This document shows positions 1 to 11,510 of a stretch of 64,000 nucleotides of DNA, piece after piece. The stretch spans positions 32,115,501 through 32,179,500 of the forward strand of contig JAUMIR010000001.1 in the NCBI GenBank assembly GCA_030847615.1, given 5' to 3'. Positions within the stretch are counted from its first letter, which is position 1. Each line of letters opens with the position of its first letter. A program made the translations under genes and the position numbers. Source of the stretch: Gambelia wislizenii (lineage: Eukaryota; Chordata; Lepidosauria; Squamata; Crotaphytidae). Below the pieces are notes generated by a model. That model did not search any database. It saw only the letters and a list, made by a program, of their open reading frames with translations, and was not told where the DNA came from.

Positions 1-339
1 TCTTTCTTTCCTCCTACCTCTCATGCTGGGTGGTTCCATTGCATTCCTTGTCCTATGGGGCATCGGTTTTGTCACTGTATTTGGGCACACTTGTGAAAAA
101 CGAGTGGGATATTTATACTGTAATATTAGTTGTGCTACTTTGTGAGATGTAGTTCTTAGAATCCTTGTATATAGGGAGTGTGGTGGTCTTTGTGGCCCCC
201 TGTCTACTAGCAAAAGTACCTAGCTGTGCATTGTTTGGAATATCTCTTTGTTTGATAAACTGATGAGTTCCAGGAGAAGTACTGTACACAGCTATCTGAG
301 TTGGAGCCATAATGCCCACTCTGTTTGAATGAAGCTGCC

Positions 340-405
340 TTGAATCCCATCTTGGAGAAAGGCGGGATATCAATCCAATAAATAAATAAATAAATAAATA
401 AATAC
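340..405 (+). repeat. L2-type LINE 3' tail with (AAAT)n
   Basis: The text 'gagaaaggcgggatatcaat' followed by about seven AAAT units (377-404) resembles L2-like and related SINE 3' ends, which finish in a short A/T tandem repeat. Only the last ~65 bp is recognisable. Confidence 0.5.
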
Positions 406-1319
406 AGCGAAGTCCTTTGAGACCATTGGTTATTCCTGCTGCCATGACACATTCCTTGAGCCCTCTCAAGTGGGGTCTGGCCATTCCATGATTGTGACTG
501 TGGATGGCCAAAAGCAGTGGGGAGGGGAAAGACCCATATTTCTGTTCCTTGAATTGCCCCTCTCCTAAACTTCACACTGCCACATTTAGTTTATGTGCTA
601 AAAGCCCCCACCTAAGGTGGCTATCCCTAGAGTGTGCTTAATGTACATGCCAGGTTTCAGGTGTCTGAGTTTCATGGTCTTGAAGGTATGCCCCTCTTTT
701 GTTATGGTAGATTTGTATCACCAAGCACTGAATCATATCCTCTATCTTCAATCTGAGGTCATCACAGCTGTTCAGTAAAAGTGTGCATTGTAACTATGCA
801 CACTTATTTCGAAGTACATTTCACTTCACTCAATGCTAAGCAAGAATAGCATGGATAGGGAATGTGTTACCCTTCAGATGTTGCTGGACCACTTCCAGCT
901 GCTTACCACTGGCTAGGCTGACTAGGACTAATAGGGGTTGTGGTCCAACAACATCTGAAAGATCATACATTCCCCATCTCTGAAATATACTGTAGATTGT
1001 GGCCTCACGTGTTAAAAGTGATGACATGTTCTAATTACTCTGCATTCCGCTATTATACCGTAGCACTCCTTGTCAGCCAATTGTCCAATTACTTTTGGTC
1101 CCTTGAGAGAGAGGGGGCTACATGTTAAGGAGCTGTAATTCCTAAACCCTTCTTCCAATCTGGATGTGAATACCCTCAAATTAAAGCTGAGAGACTACAC
1201 TTTAAGCCCCTATTCATTATTTAACTGTAACTTGAATTTGTTTTGGTAAACAGCTAAAATAACAAAACTTGTGTCAGTGTCCAATTATTTCTGGACCTAA
1301 CTGTATATTTAAGGTTTTT
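406..1319. other. PIGF intron, no gene seen
   Basis: I see no coding potential here. A short copy of the dispersed 'tggtccaacaacatctg' type repeat (about 840-980) is present twice in opposite orientation (866-900 and 935-980). The rest appears unique. Confidence 0.5.
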
Positions 1320-1349
1320 GCCTTACGAAAAACTAAGCTTTCTGTTTAA

Positions 1350-2193
1350 TTGCTTATTTCCTCCCGTACAATCCTCCCCATACACTTGGGTCCTCTGCGA
1401 GACATTTACTTCAACCAGCCAGGACTTGGCTGGCAACCGTCATCCAGAGGACCTTTTCGTTGGCCACTGTCATGTACTTGCATTCCCAGATACAGTGACC
1501 AGCAGTTTAAGGATTAAACAGAAAACTTTATTGGCACAGTAATCAAGAAAGCACATCATACAAGGTTGTTGCTCAGAATAGAGACCCAGAGGACAGTCAG
1601 TATACTAAAAGCAGTTTGCAATCTATGAAATCTAACGGGCTACAAGTTACCTGTTGTCCCCTGTTCCTTTCTTCCCAGACCATCGTACTTCTTTGTCCCA
1701 GACAACTTCTGCAGCTGCCTGCCACCTTATCTCTCATTTCATAGCAACTGTATACTCCCCATTCCAAAGCACTCATTGGCTAGTACAGAGAAATGAAAAC
1801 ACAGTTAACAGCAAGGTTACAGTAAGGTTACAGTAAGGTTACAGAACCATACAAAAATGGCAGGAGTAGGCACCTTCAGGGACTGATCCTGACAACCGCC
1901 CCTAGACTGTGGAATGACCTGCCAGAAGAGATTCGACAGCTAAACATGCTATCTGAATTTAAAACAATAGTAAAGATGTCTCTCTACTGGTAGGCCCACC
2001 TGGTCGATTTTAAATTATGAATTTTATATTGTTATTTTAAGTTTATTTGTATGTTTAGTGTAATGTTTATTTCAACCTATATGTTTAAATTATTCTTTGC
2101 TTTAGTTATATATTGTATTTTAACTCATATCCCACCTCGAGCCTTGGGGAGAGGTGGGTAAGAAATAATAATAATAATAATTATTATTATTTT
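1350..2193 (+). mobile_element. L2-type LINE 3' end, split by an LTR-like insert
   Basis: Segments 1350-1467 and 1895-2193 match the end of the copy at 60720-61360: 'caatcctccccatacacttg', 'ccctagactgtggaatgacctg', and a 3' end of GGGTAAGAA plus (AAT)n. The L2 ORF C-terminus is degraded. The tail is an AAT run abutting an ATT run (2167-2193). The 427-bp segment between the halves is a separate insertion. Confidence 0.7.
1468..1894 (-). mobile_element. Probable solo LTR inserted in L2
   Basis: The insert begins TGTCATGTAC and ends CCTGACA, giving the TG...CA ends and short TGTCA/TGACA inverted termini of an LTR. The minus strand carries an AATAAA (TTTATT on + near 1530) about 60 nt from one end, as expected for an LTR. 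No internal retroviral genes are present. A 10-bp motif 'aaggttacag' is tandemly repeated at about 1812-1845. The target duplication is unclear. Confidence 0.5.
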
Positions 2194-2781
2194 ATCTTTC
2201 CATATTTTTTTCTCTTTGGCCAAATTTGGTTGGTAGCAGAAATACCATGGCTAAGCAAGCATACAGTGGGATAAATTAAGCTACAGAGCAAGAAAGTGAT
2301 ATTCCCTTGCACTCTACACAGAAGCCTTTGTTTACGCTGAGAGGATTTTGTAGGCGCCAATATAATTTAGGAATTTGAAATATTACTCCAGCTTTGTGAT
2401 TTTGGCTAATTCTCTGTCTGCTGTGACACTTCTAGGCTAGAAGAAAAGTTGCTGTTCTTTCTTTGCATATACAATCACAGCAATAATGTTGCAACCAGAT
2501 GGCAAAGTATATGTAAACACTGAGCAGTAGAGGCTCAGATAATGTCTTCTCTGTCACAGCTAAGAATCATTGTGGTTACTTTATTTACCACTGTTTTAAA
2601 TTGATAATAAGCTAAATCAAAGGGTTGGCTAAGGATAACCCCCCTATGTTTCCAGGCAGACTTTACATAATTCCATAGGACAGATGTGAAGAAAATATAC
2701 TGACTGCCTAAAGTGTGATATGGTCCCATACTTGTTTACAGGCAGATGTATACTTAATGAAGGCACACAACAAGTCTCCTT
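2194..2781. other. PIGF intron, no gene or clear repeat seen
   Basis: AT-rich sequence with no splice-bounded coding segment that I can support. Confidence 0.5.
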
Positions 2782-3266
2782 ATCATAGGATCATAGAATC
2801 ATAGAATTGTAGAGTTGGAAGAGGCCACAAGGGCCATCCAGTCCAACCCCCTGCCACGCAGGAAATCATGATCAAAGCATCCCTGACAGATGGCCATCCA
2901 GCCTCTGTTTAAATATCTCCAAGGAAGGAGATCCTACCACATTCCGAGGGAGTGTGTTCCACTGCCGAACAGCTCTTACTGTCAGAAAGTTCGTCCTAAT
3001 GTTGAGGTGGAATCTCTGTTCCTGGAGTTTGCATCCATTGCTCCGTGCTCTAGTCTCTGGAGCAGCAGAAAACAAGCCTGCTCCACCCTCAATGCAACAC
3101 CCCTTCAAACACTCAAACAGGGCCATCATACCGCCCATCAACTGTCTTTTTTTCCAGGATAAACGTACCCAGCTCCCCAAGTCTCCCCTCACAAGGTGTG
3201 GCTCCCAGACCCCTCACCACTCCAGTCGCCCTTCTCTGGACACGCTCCAATCTGTCAACATCCCTC
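2782..3266 (-). mobile_element. CR1 LINE 3' fragment (minus)
   Basis: The ATTCTATG-type tail is at 2782-2810. Read on the minus strand, the ORF2 C-terminus follows the CR1 pattern (FHLNIRTNFLTVRAVRQWNT ... SLEIFKQRLDGHLSGML). It is 5' truncated. It abuts a second CR1 3' end of opposite orientation. Confidence 0.85.
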
Positions 3267-3402
3267 CTTCTTTGGAGGTTTTAAACAGAGGCTGGATGTT
3301 GGGAGTGCTTTGATTGTGTATTCCTGCATGGCAGGGGGTTGGGCTAGATGACCCTTGTGGTCTCTTCCATCTCTATGAGTCTATGATTCTATGATTCTAT
3401 GA
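3267..3402 (+). mobile_element. CR1 LINE 3' fragment (plus)
   Basis: It begins at 'ctttggaggttttaaacaga' and ends in three ATTCTATG-type repeats (3378-3402). Only the last ~135 bp of CR1 is present. Confidence 0.85.
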
Positions 3403-4514
3403 ATGTTTGAGGACATTTACGGTTTTTGTTGGGCTTGCTTTTAACAGTTACTCTTTCACTATCCTGCAAAATGTCTGAAGTGACATTTTAAACAAATGTG
3501 AGCAACATTAAACATTAAAGAGCAACTTTAAACAAAATACAATTAAGAAATTAAACTGACACATCTGAAGAGCTAGGAATGATAATAGTAAAAATAAACC
3601 AATGGTGGATAAAGTGTGGCCTGAAGAGGTATGTGTCTCCCGCAAGCCCTTTTTGTGGCTCCAGTGCTCCCTACAATGATTGGGCTTTAAAAAAAAAATC
3701 ACATTGCAATTTTCACAGAAATTTCATGGCAAGGTACTAAGTGTACTGTAGTCAGTGGGGAAAGGAACTAAATGCATACCAGTCCAAATCACATTAAAGT
3801 CCATTTACGATTCATTTATAGGTGATTAAAAGCATATCAACAGCACTTCTCCGAAGTTTGTCCTAGATCCCAGAAGAATGCAGTTAATCATATATGTGCA
3901 GTTAACAAACAGAATTGAAAAATAAAACTCTTGCTTGCTTTATTTTTCAATCTTGTTTGCTAATGGCTTTGATAAATTTACCATTTATTTATATATGTTA
4001 CTATAACCATAATAATGTAATATATGGGTATATGGGGAATGTTTAATTAATGTAATACTGTTTAATGAAGAATCATTTTAACATTTCAGCTCATTTTACG
4101 CTATTTTGATTATGTATATGTTATTTTATTTCATATATATATATATATATATATAAAAACCAAACAAAACTAATGTTTATATATTTTTAACTTAAAAAAA
4201 CAAAAAAAAGTGCAACGCCCACACACTTGGCCAACCCGAACAGTGCCTCCTCACTGTGTGATTGTAGCCTAATTTGAAAATAAACCATTAGAACAAAACA
4301 AAGATGCTAATAGGAATGTGTCCAGGTGGGCTTCCTAGGGCAGGGAGTTCCATGATTTGGGCTCTGTGACAGAAAAGGCCTTTCTGCATATTCCATCCTA
4401 CCATTTTGCATCTCATTGGGAGATGAGACATGGGAAGGAGCTAGAATCATAGGCTGGCATCCTGTTGGTGAATTATGAGGCTGTGAGTCAGACTTATAGC
4501 TGCCTAAATACCCT
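3403..4514. other. PIGF intron, AT-rich, no gene seen
   Basis: Contains an (AT)n run at about 4134-4155 and A-rich stretches. No supported exon or recognised transposable element. Confidence 0.5.
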
Positions 4515-4728
4515 GAAGGCACCAGATTCTGTTTGATCTTGGAAGCTAAGCAGGGTTAGGCCTGGTTAGTACTTGGATGGGGACCACCAACAAATCTCAG
4601 GTGTTGTAGGATCTATTTCAGAGGAAGGCAATGGCAAAGCACCTCTGAGTACTTCTTGCCTACAAAAACCCTATGAAATTCATGCAGCCATTATAAGTCA
4701 CAGGAGACTTGAAGGCATGCACACACAC
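4515..4728 (+). mobile_element. 5S-rRNA-derived SINE
   Basis: Positions 4520-4590 resemble the 3' two thirds of 5S rRNA, including 'gaagctaagcagggt' and 'ggttagtacttggatggg' (the internal promoter region). The body is 'gaaggcaatggcaaa...' and the tail is Bov-B-like ('aagtcacaggagacttgaag', then (AC)n). This is the structure of squamate 5S SINEs. It is diverged and not a functional 5S gene. Confidence 0.85.
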
Positions 4729-4799
4729 GTCAGACTTGTGTCATTGCAACTCTTTTTTTTGGTCATTGGCGAGGTTGGGATTCTCTTTCAAGTATGCAG

Positions 4800-5590
4800 T
4801 GATCACATCCTCCTTCAAAATTTGTCTTCAACAACACAGCCCCCCACCGGCAACACAGCCTTTTCTGTAGTGTTGGAAAGTGAGGGGATGAGTGGGAGTA
4901 TGTCTAGCTATTTTGCTGTAGCTGGACATACCGCAAGGATGTCATTTGTGGAGACTTCCCAAGGACGCGCAGAGGTCCCTGAAGATCCCTGTCACAACAC
5001 TTCAGGCTACAGCAAAATAGCTGGACACATCTGTTGGGGACAAGAGAACATCCAGTTAGTAAATTTATGCAGTGAAACAGCCTGTTTGCAAGCTGCAAAC
5101 TCAGGGTGTAAAAGTTTAGTTTGGATTACCTTGAATGCTGACATTTATGACTTGGTAGATTAATGACTGTAGCCAAGCTGTCTGGCTGATTTCATCAAGC
5201 TGGGAGGTAGCTTGGTGGTATTTTTCTATTTAAACTTAGAAAAAATGGATATTTAACTCATTTTGCCTTTCAGTCTCTGTATAGCAAGTTGTATGTTACT
5301 TACGCTGGAGTAAAACAGTTCTTTAGCAAAAGACTGTGTTGCTTCTTTTTTCTGATAGCTGGAATGAGAAGACTGCTGCATTCCTTTTGCTGCATATATC
5401 CTCTGTATATACTCAGAGGTTTAGTGCGCCTCCTGTGACAACATCCCTGCTGCCACTTGCTGACAACACAGAAATGGCCATGTTGGAGGGGGCTGTGCTG
5501 TTACAGGGTGAGGTTTTGGGGCTGGTGGTGCTAGCACTAGGAGTCTTAGCTACATGATATATGTATGTCACCCAATGCATACATATATCA
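4800..5590. repeat. Unclassified repeat with internal inverted arms
   Basis: An 18-bp arm 'tagctattttgctgtagc' at about 4903 has its inverse at about 5007. The part at about 5440-5590 ('gacaacacagaaatggccat') is similar in opposite orientation to sequence at about 49230-49350. No protein homology is recognised, although this segment holds a long open frame. Confidence 0.4.
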
Positions 5591-5815
5591 GCCATAGAAT
5601 TGGAAAGGATCACAAGGGCCATCTAGTCCAATCCTTTGCCAAGCTGGAATCCACTGTTAAAGCATTCATGAGAAATGGCTGCCCTGCCTCTCTTTAAATA
5701 GATTGCCAAAGAAAGAGAGTCCACCACCCTCCAAAGCAGTCTGTTCCACTGTCGAACTGCTCTTACAGTCAGGAAGCTTTTCCTAATGTTTAGGTGGAAT
5801 CTCTTTTTTCTTCTT
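5591..5815 (-). mobile_element. CR1 LINE 3' fragment (minus)
   Basis: The minus strand reads the CR1 C-terminal pattern (FHLNIRKSFLTVRAVRQWNR) and the 'atagaattggaaaggatcac' 3' end. It is older and more diverged than the copy at 57335. Confidence 0.8.
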
Positions 5816-5859
5816 TTTAGTTTGAATATATTAGTTTGTGTCTGCTTCACTGGGCCCAA

Positions 5860-7939
5860 ATGAGTAGGCAGGGTCTTCAGGAAAGAAATGGGCCTTCTTC
5901 ATAGTACCTGAATGATCCAGCTTTATCCAGATATGCATCTGTGCATTTGCAAGGATAGAAAATCACCCTAATATTCTTGTATATGTACATTTTGTTATTC
6001 AAGGAGAAGTCCCAGAATGTCTGCCTAAACAATGTTAGCCCAAGAAATACTGCTGCGTGAGATGGAACAGGAAATCAGGGTGTATAAGTCCCTGGAGGCA
6101 ACCATTTTATTGCCCCAGACAAGGCAGAAAAACCTACACATTTCTTAACTGCTGGCAGTAAAAATAACAAAGCGTTAAATAACTGACAGTATGCTGTCTT
6201 CATGACACCCCAAATCTGCTACATGAGGTAACTGCCTCAGTTTGCCCAGTGGTAGGGCCTAAGAGTGAGACGAACTGCTTGAGATACCACTATACCTTCT
6301 GCTTTTATGAGTATAATTTGGATACTGAGAATTTGTAAACTTTCACTCTACTTCTGGGCAACATATGACTTCATCAGCAACAGTTTTCTCAGCAGGGGTG
6401 AAAAGAAATTAAACCTTTTTAAAGATATGAAATCCGACTCCTGATGCAAATAATTATAAATCCCGTCAAAGTCATGTGGAGAGGAAACATCTGGCTCCAG
6501 TTCTATGAAGCCACAGCCCTCAGTGTCTATCAGAACTTACATAACCATAGTACAAGAATCTTGATTTACACTAGCCTTCCCAAACCTGCCATCCTCCAGA
6601 TGTGCTGAACCACATTTCCCAATGTGGCCAACCAGTATGGCTACACATGGAGGGTATCAGGTTGAGCAAGTTTGATTTACGCAGTGTGAATTTTACACCT
6701 ACTTAGATGTCAATGATTTGAATCACATTTTCTCACAATGTGACTAGAATTTCTGAGCCATGAGTCTTCAGTGTCCTGCTGAACTTAATTAAAAAGCTAG
6801 CTCAGCAGGAGAGAACAGCAGTGAATCTCATGATCTGTGATTATTTGGAGAAGACCATTGTGCCATTTGAAATCTCTACATGGCACCAGTGTCAGTGAGA
6901 TTATATTGACTTCATTTCTTTTGCTAGAAGTCTGTGAGGCAATACTCCAATTTGCGCTAGTTTCTTGGTTCAGTGGAAAACACAACATGCATTACATGAT
7001 GGTGAGTTGCCCCTTTGCCATTTCAGCTATGGCATTTTCAGAACTCTCCTTTCCCAAACCTGTCTGCTTTTTGGCAGGTGAAACAGAGGCAAATGTATTC
7101 AGTAAATGCTGCAGCAAGTTACAGATTCTCTAAAACAATGAGCCCTAAATGAGGAGTGTCCTTAAGTGTCTATATGAAGTGGTTCAGGTGTTACATTAAA
7201 CAAACTGCATTGTTAGACAGGAGCCCTGCACCTGTGTACTGTGGGTGCACGTCAACATATGCAAATTGTATGCTGATCTGTATGTTAGAGCTAAGGTCCA
7301 TAATTTTTTAGGAATGTTTCTGCATTAAACAAATGATTTGACATGGCATGGATTGTCCCTAACTTGTACACTTCCCCTTCCCTCTTGTTTGGCAGATCCC
7401 TCTCACTTTTCTTGATGTCCACTCCTGATTTCTAGGTCAACCGAACCATTATTTGGTGGCTTCAGTGAAATAGAAAAACATGGGTTGCCCCTAACCAGGA
7501 AAAGAGGGCTTGCCCATAAGGTGCCAAATGTCTGAGAGTATGTCATCATCCTAAGAGGTGCAAACAGTATGCCAAACCACAGTTTTCACAGTGCAGAACC
7601 AGTTTGGCATTGCAACTAAACTTCTTCATATTTACCTTTTCATAATACTGTCCATAAAACCATTAACTCGAAAGTCAATTCTAAGATCAAAACAATATAA
7701 AGACAACCAGCAAAATACTTACAGCAGGATGGACAACTGCAGTAGGTCCAATTTTTCTGCCCCTGGAACTCTCCAGGAGTGACATGGAATGCCAAAAATG
7801 GCTGCCCACACCAACACAGAAAACAAATATGGATGGAAGTCAACTTCAAGTTTTTAAAAACATGTGTTTTTAAAAACGTTAATAGAGCAAGGGGTCCCTA
7901 AAGTGAAGTAATGTGCCTTAGAGCTGCCTATTCAGTAAT
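5860..7939. other. PIGF intron, mostly unique sequence
   Basis: I find no splice-bounded exon. There is a weak 'cctgccatcctccagatg' type dispersed repeat at about 6575-6660. Otherwise nothing is recognised. Confidence 0.45.
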
Positions 7940-8130
7940 GGCAACCCAGTGAATTTCATAGGGCTTTCTTAGGCAAGGAATATTCAGAGTTGGTTTGCCA
8001 TTGTGTTCCTCAGAATATAGCCTACAGCACCTGGTATTCTCTGGCAGTCTTCTTTCCAAGTATTAACCAGGCCTTGACCCTGCTTATCTTCCAAGATTAG
8101 GTACGCTGAAGGAGCTGGTGCTTTCAAGTT
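7940..8130 (-). mobile_element. 5S-rRNA-derived SINE (minus)
   Basis: The minus strand has the same body and 5S-like head as the copy at 4515 ('atagcctacagcacctggta', 'ccaagtattaaccaggcctt'). It is diverged and directly abuts the unclassified element at 8140. Confidence 0.8.
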
Positions 8131-8139
8131 GTTTTGTGG

Positions 8140-8908
8140 GTTGTCCAAATAGTTAAAATACTCCTCATGGAATGCAAGGAGAATCCTACCTTGTCTTAAT
8201 GGCATTCCACATCATTTTACTGTTTTGGGAAGGAGGAGGGCAAAAAACTCTCCAGGAAAGCCTTCGCAGATTTTCTAGTCTTTTTTTTTTAAATGAGGTT
8301 GGGCGCATTCCTGCTGATAAGGACAAGCAAGTCAATCTGATTCACTTGCCCAAATGAGAGGAAGCGCAAATCTGATTGGCCAGATACATGCAGGGGGCAG
8401 GACTTACTAGCAAGCAAGCAACCCGCAGCCACCATTCCCCCTCCCCGAGCGATAGGGGATGGGGAATGGAGGAGGGCAGCTGTCATTCCCACCCTGCCAC
8501 ACCACTTCTGGGGGTGGAGAAGGGAGGAGGGCTCTCTCTTCTCCTCGTCTTTCTTCCCTGGTTCCTTCCACCTCCGTCCTGCTGCTGCTGCCCACCTGTG
8601 GGGCCAAGGAAGGGGGAAGAGTGCAAAAGAGCCCCTTCCTCAGTTTCTCCACTGCCCACACGCCTGTCCACCCATGGGGCCGAGGAAGGGCCCTCTTCCC
8701 CGGTTTCTCTGCCCCCCACCTGCTCGCCCACTCCCATGGGGCTAAGGAAGGGGGAAGAGAGCTCTCTCACCCTCTTCTCCATTCCTCAGCTGTCATCTGG
8801 AATGTGAAGCGGGCTGCTGGGGATAAAACCACCGTTAAGACAAATCGCAGCTGCTGCGACTTGCTTTTTCTGCAGGGCACTACAGTTTTTTGGGCTCATA
8901 TAGACAAC
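8140..8908 (+). mobile_element. Unclassified TIR element, copy 1
   Basis: It starts GTTGTCCAAATAG and ends ATAGACAAC, a short imperfect terminal inverted repeat. It shares 'gcgcaaatctgattggccag' and 'acaaatcgcagctgctgcga' with copies at 13549, 51407 and 62959. The interior (8420-8790) is GC-rich with repeated 'gctaaggaagggggaagag' type units. No transposase is seen. Confidence 0.55.
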
Positions 8909-9444
8909 TGTACTAAAACCTGTTTAAAAGGAGATTTGCCTCTGCTGGACCTCTTTTTTGGCAAGAACAAAGCGTGATCCAGGGAATCTGGAGGCTTCAA
9001 AGACCACAACAGCAACCTTGGGGTCACATGCAGTCCCAGGATGTCCCTTTGCTTCCTCTTGCACTGTAGCATAGAATTTTATAAGTATATCTGCCAGTAG
9101 AAATGTACTAAGAATTTTAAAAAATGTATTAAAGCATTTATTTAAAATTAGAATTAAAAAATGAGAACAAATTTTGCAAATGCCTGTCAAATTGGCAATG
9201 TTTTCATGGACCAATTAAATCTATATAATGGCATAGCTGAGAGGGAGATCCACAGGTCTGACATCGTGGCTGGGAATTGCTAAGTAGACTCCTGCTGGCA
9301 AGCCAACCTTAACAAGTCCTCCTGTGACTACCTTAATAATTAAGGTGACTCATACGGGAGAAGGGACCCTGAAGGTAGAGAGGGCTCAGACCTCACTGAT
9401 TAAAATTAATTAGTTTTTAAAAACTTAATTAAAAGTAATTAAAC

Positions 9445-10492
9445 TTGTCAAAGCCTTTGATTGTATAGATCATGAAAAACTATGAATCACTGTTAAAGAA
9501 ATGGGTGTCCCACAATAGTGATTGTTCTGATGCGTAACCTGTACTCAAGACAAGAGGCTACTGTTAGGATAGAATATAGAGAAATGGTATCGTTTCCAGT
9601 TGGCAAGGGGGTCAGGCAAGGCTGCATTTTATCACCCTGTCTGCTTAACGTGTATGCTGACTATATCATACATAAAGCAGAATTAGACTTGGAGGAAGGA
9701 GGTGTGAAAATTGGAGGAAGGAACATCACAAGTTTAAGATGTAGACATGATATCATACTATTAGCAGAAAATAGCAAAGACTTGGAACAGTTACTGAACA
9801 AAGTAAAGCAAGAAAGTGCAAAGGCAGGTTTACAGTTGAACATTAAGAAAACAAAATTAGTGACCACAGATGATTTACATAACTTTAAAGTAGCCAATGA
9901 AGACATTGAAATAGTTCAAGATTTTCCATACCTTGGCTCAGTCATTACGGTAATCAGAATGGAGACTGCAGTTAAGAAAGCAGAAGACTAGGAATTGGAA
10001 GGGCAGCTATGAAGGAACTAAACAAGGTTCTGAAGTGTCAAGATCTATCATTGAATACTAAAGTTAGGATTGTCCATGCCATCATATTTCCAATGTCTAT
10101 GTATGGTTGTGAAAGCTGGACAGTGAAGAAAGCTGATAGGAAGAAAATCTGCTCATTTGAAATGTGGTGCTGGAGAAGAGTTTTACAGATACTGTGGCCT
10201 GCTAAAAAGACAAATCAGTGGGTCCTAGAGTAAACTGAGACAAGAAGCCAAGATGACTAAACTGAGTCTGTCATACTTTGGACATATCATGAGAAGACAG
10301 GACTCCCTAGAAAAGACAGTAATGCTCAGTATGGTAGAACGCAGTAGGAAAATAGGAAGACTGCTCAAGGAAGCCAGATCCTTGAGTCTGCAAGACCTGA
10401 GCAGGGCTGTTGATGATAGGGTGACTTGGAGGTCTCTCATTCATGGGGTCACCATAAGTTGAGGTCAACTTGATGGCAATTAGAAATAACAA
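9445..10492 (+). mobile_element. RTE/Bov-B LINE 3' part, decayed
   Basis: Open frames at 9518-9991 and 10009-10233 read as an RTE/Bov-B-type reverse transcriptase (GKGVRQGCILSPCLLNVYAD, then NIKKTKLVTT, then VRIVHAIIFPMSMYGCESWT). A further frame at 10253-10462 includes YFGHIMRRQDSLEKTVMLSM. The catalytic YADD site is lost: the corresponding segment reads RCRHDIILLAE. Stops and frameshifts separate the frames. The 3' end 'catggggtcaccataagttg' is the Bov-B-type terminus shared with squamate SINE tails. Confidence 0.85.
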
Positions 10493-10723
10493 ACTTGTCA
10501 ATCTTTCCACTGTTTTCCATGAAAGGAATTGGTGGTAGTTAACTAAATGTGTTTGTTATTTTGTACTTTGCATTTTTCCGGTCTTGCAGTCTGGTCGTAG
10601 AGTTCGCTTAGTGATTTGGTGGCAGCTGTTTCCTATTGGAGGAGCTTTTAAGTAGTAATGAATGAGAAATGCATGCATTTTTTTTCCAGATTTACTGAAA
10701 TTGTTGTCTCATTTTTTCCCCAG

Positions 10724-10832
10724 GGCTATGTCCATCTGGGATAACAACCTGCAGATTACCTCCATGTGCAGTGTGGTGGGTGCATGGTTTGGAGCGTTTC
10801 CTATTCCACTGGATTGGGATAGACCATGGCAG
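10724..10832 (+). CDS. PIGF: PIGF, penultimate coding exon
   Basis: PIGF is a multi-pass ER membrane protein. It partners PIGO and PIGG, which add ethanolamine phosphate to mannoses of the GPI anchor precursor. The exon follows a pyrimidine-rich tract ending in AG at 10722-10723 and is followed by a GT donor at 10833. It encodes AMSIWDNNLQITSMCSVVGA and then WFGAFPIPLDWDRPWQ. This matches the family block around the conserved DW(E/D)RPWQ motif just before the last membrane segment. The exon is 109 nt: the first base completes a glycine codon from the previous exon and 36 full codons follow. It ends in phase 0, which fits the terminal exon at 26761. The first four exons were not found upstream and are probably outside the window. 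The family assignment is recognition from memory of the vertebrate protein. Confidence 0.95.
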
Positions 10833-11217
10833 GTTGGTATCTCTGTCTTACATACATTAGCATTGCTGGATTGGACCACAGACCTGAGTCAGATTAACCT
10901 AATGATATTCAGAACATGTCACTTCGGTGTGCCAAAAAAAAAAAGCGGGGTGGGGAGGCATGGGGCAATTTTTTTTGTCCCAATACATTACATTGGCTGG
11001 TATAAAAAGTAGTCCAAGTAGTCCAAAATATAGTTTATCCCAACTGTATTTTGTATGAATTAAAAAAAGAGAAAAAAACTACCTGTGTTTGCAAGGTAGC
11101 TGAAATTTAGAAAATGGTTTGGAATTCTAGAGAGTGTCCATATTGTAGATCTAGTTTTGTGTGGATACTGCAACAAAGCATGACTCTGAGGGGTTAAAGT
11201 GCTTAAGGATTAATCTA

Positions 11218-11510
11218 GGAAACATATTTTGGGGGTAGCTGTGTTGGCCAAAATACATAACACAAGCTTTCAGAGGTTCACTGGCACCTTCATCAGGCAA
11301 AGATGTTAAAAATCATACAGGAGAAGACAAGTGACGATGTTAGAATCACAGGCCTATATTTTGTTTCAGGTGTTACCTCTTTTATCAGGTAAGATGGTCT
11401 AGAGGGATATCCATGCAGACAGGGGCCACTCCCCTTCTTGGTCATGTGGGGGCTGGGGACAAAGAGCAGTAAAACAGGCAATAAAATGTCAAGTCTGTTA
11501 GCAGCAGCAA
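11218..11510 (-). repeat. Dispersed repeat R1 (AATAAAGGTATCAC family)
   Basis: Same family as 14607-14975, 18185-18490 and 45245-45530. Recognised by 'caagctttcagaggttcact', 'gcaccttcatcaggcaaaga' and 'gggggctggggacaaagagc'. Class unknown. A further partial copy lies at about 11775-11860. Confidence 0.6.

Noticed and set aside
4520..4590. Possible 5S rRNA gene
   Set aside because: Only part of 5S is present, with substitutions, and it is fused to a SINE body and Bov-B-like tail.
4573..5163. A 196-codon open frame
   Set aside because: It begins inside the 5S-derived SINE and reads through repeat sequence. No splice signals or protein family seen.
8376..8977. Overlapping proline/serine-rich frames on both strands
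   Set aside because: They come from a GC-rich tandem section of an unclassified transposable element; composition explains the openness.
1..10723. Earlier PIGF exons
   Set aside because: No segment with acceptor, donor and PIGF-like hydrophobic sequence was recognised.
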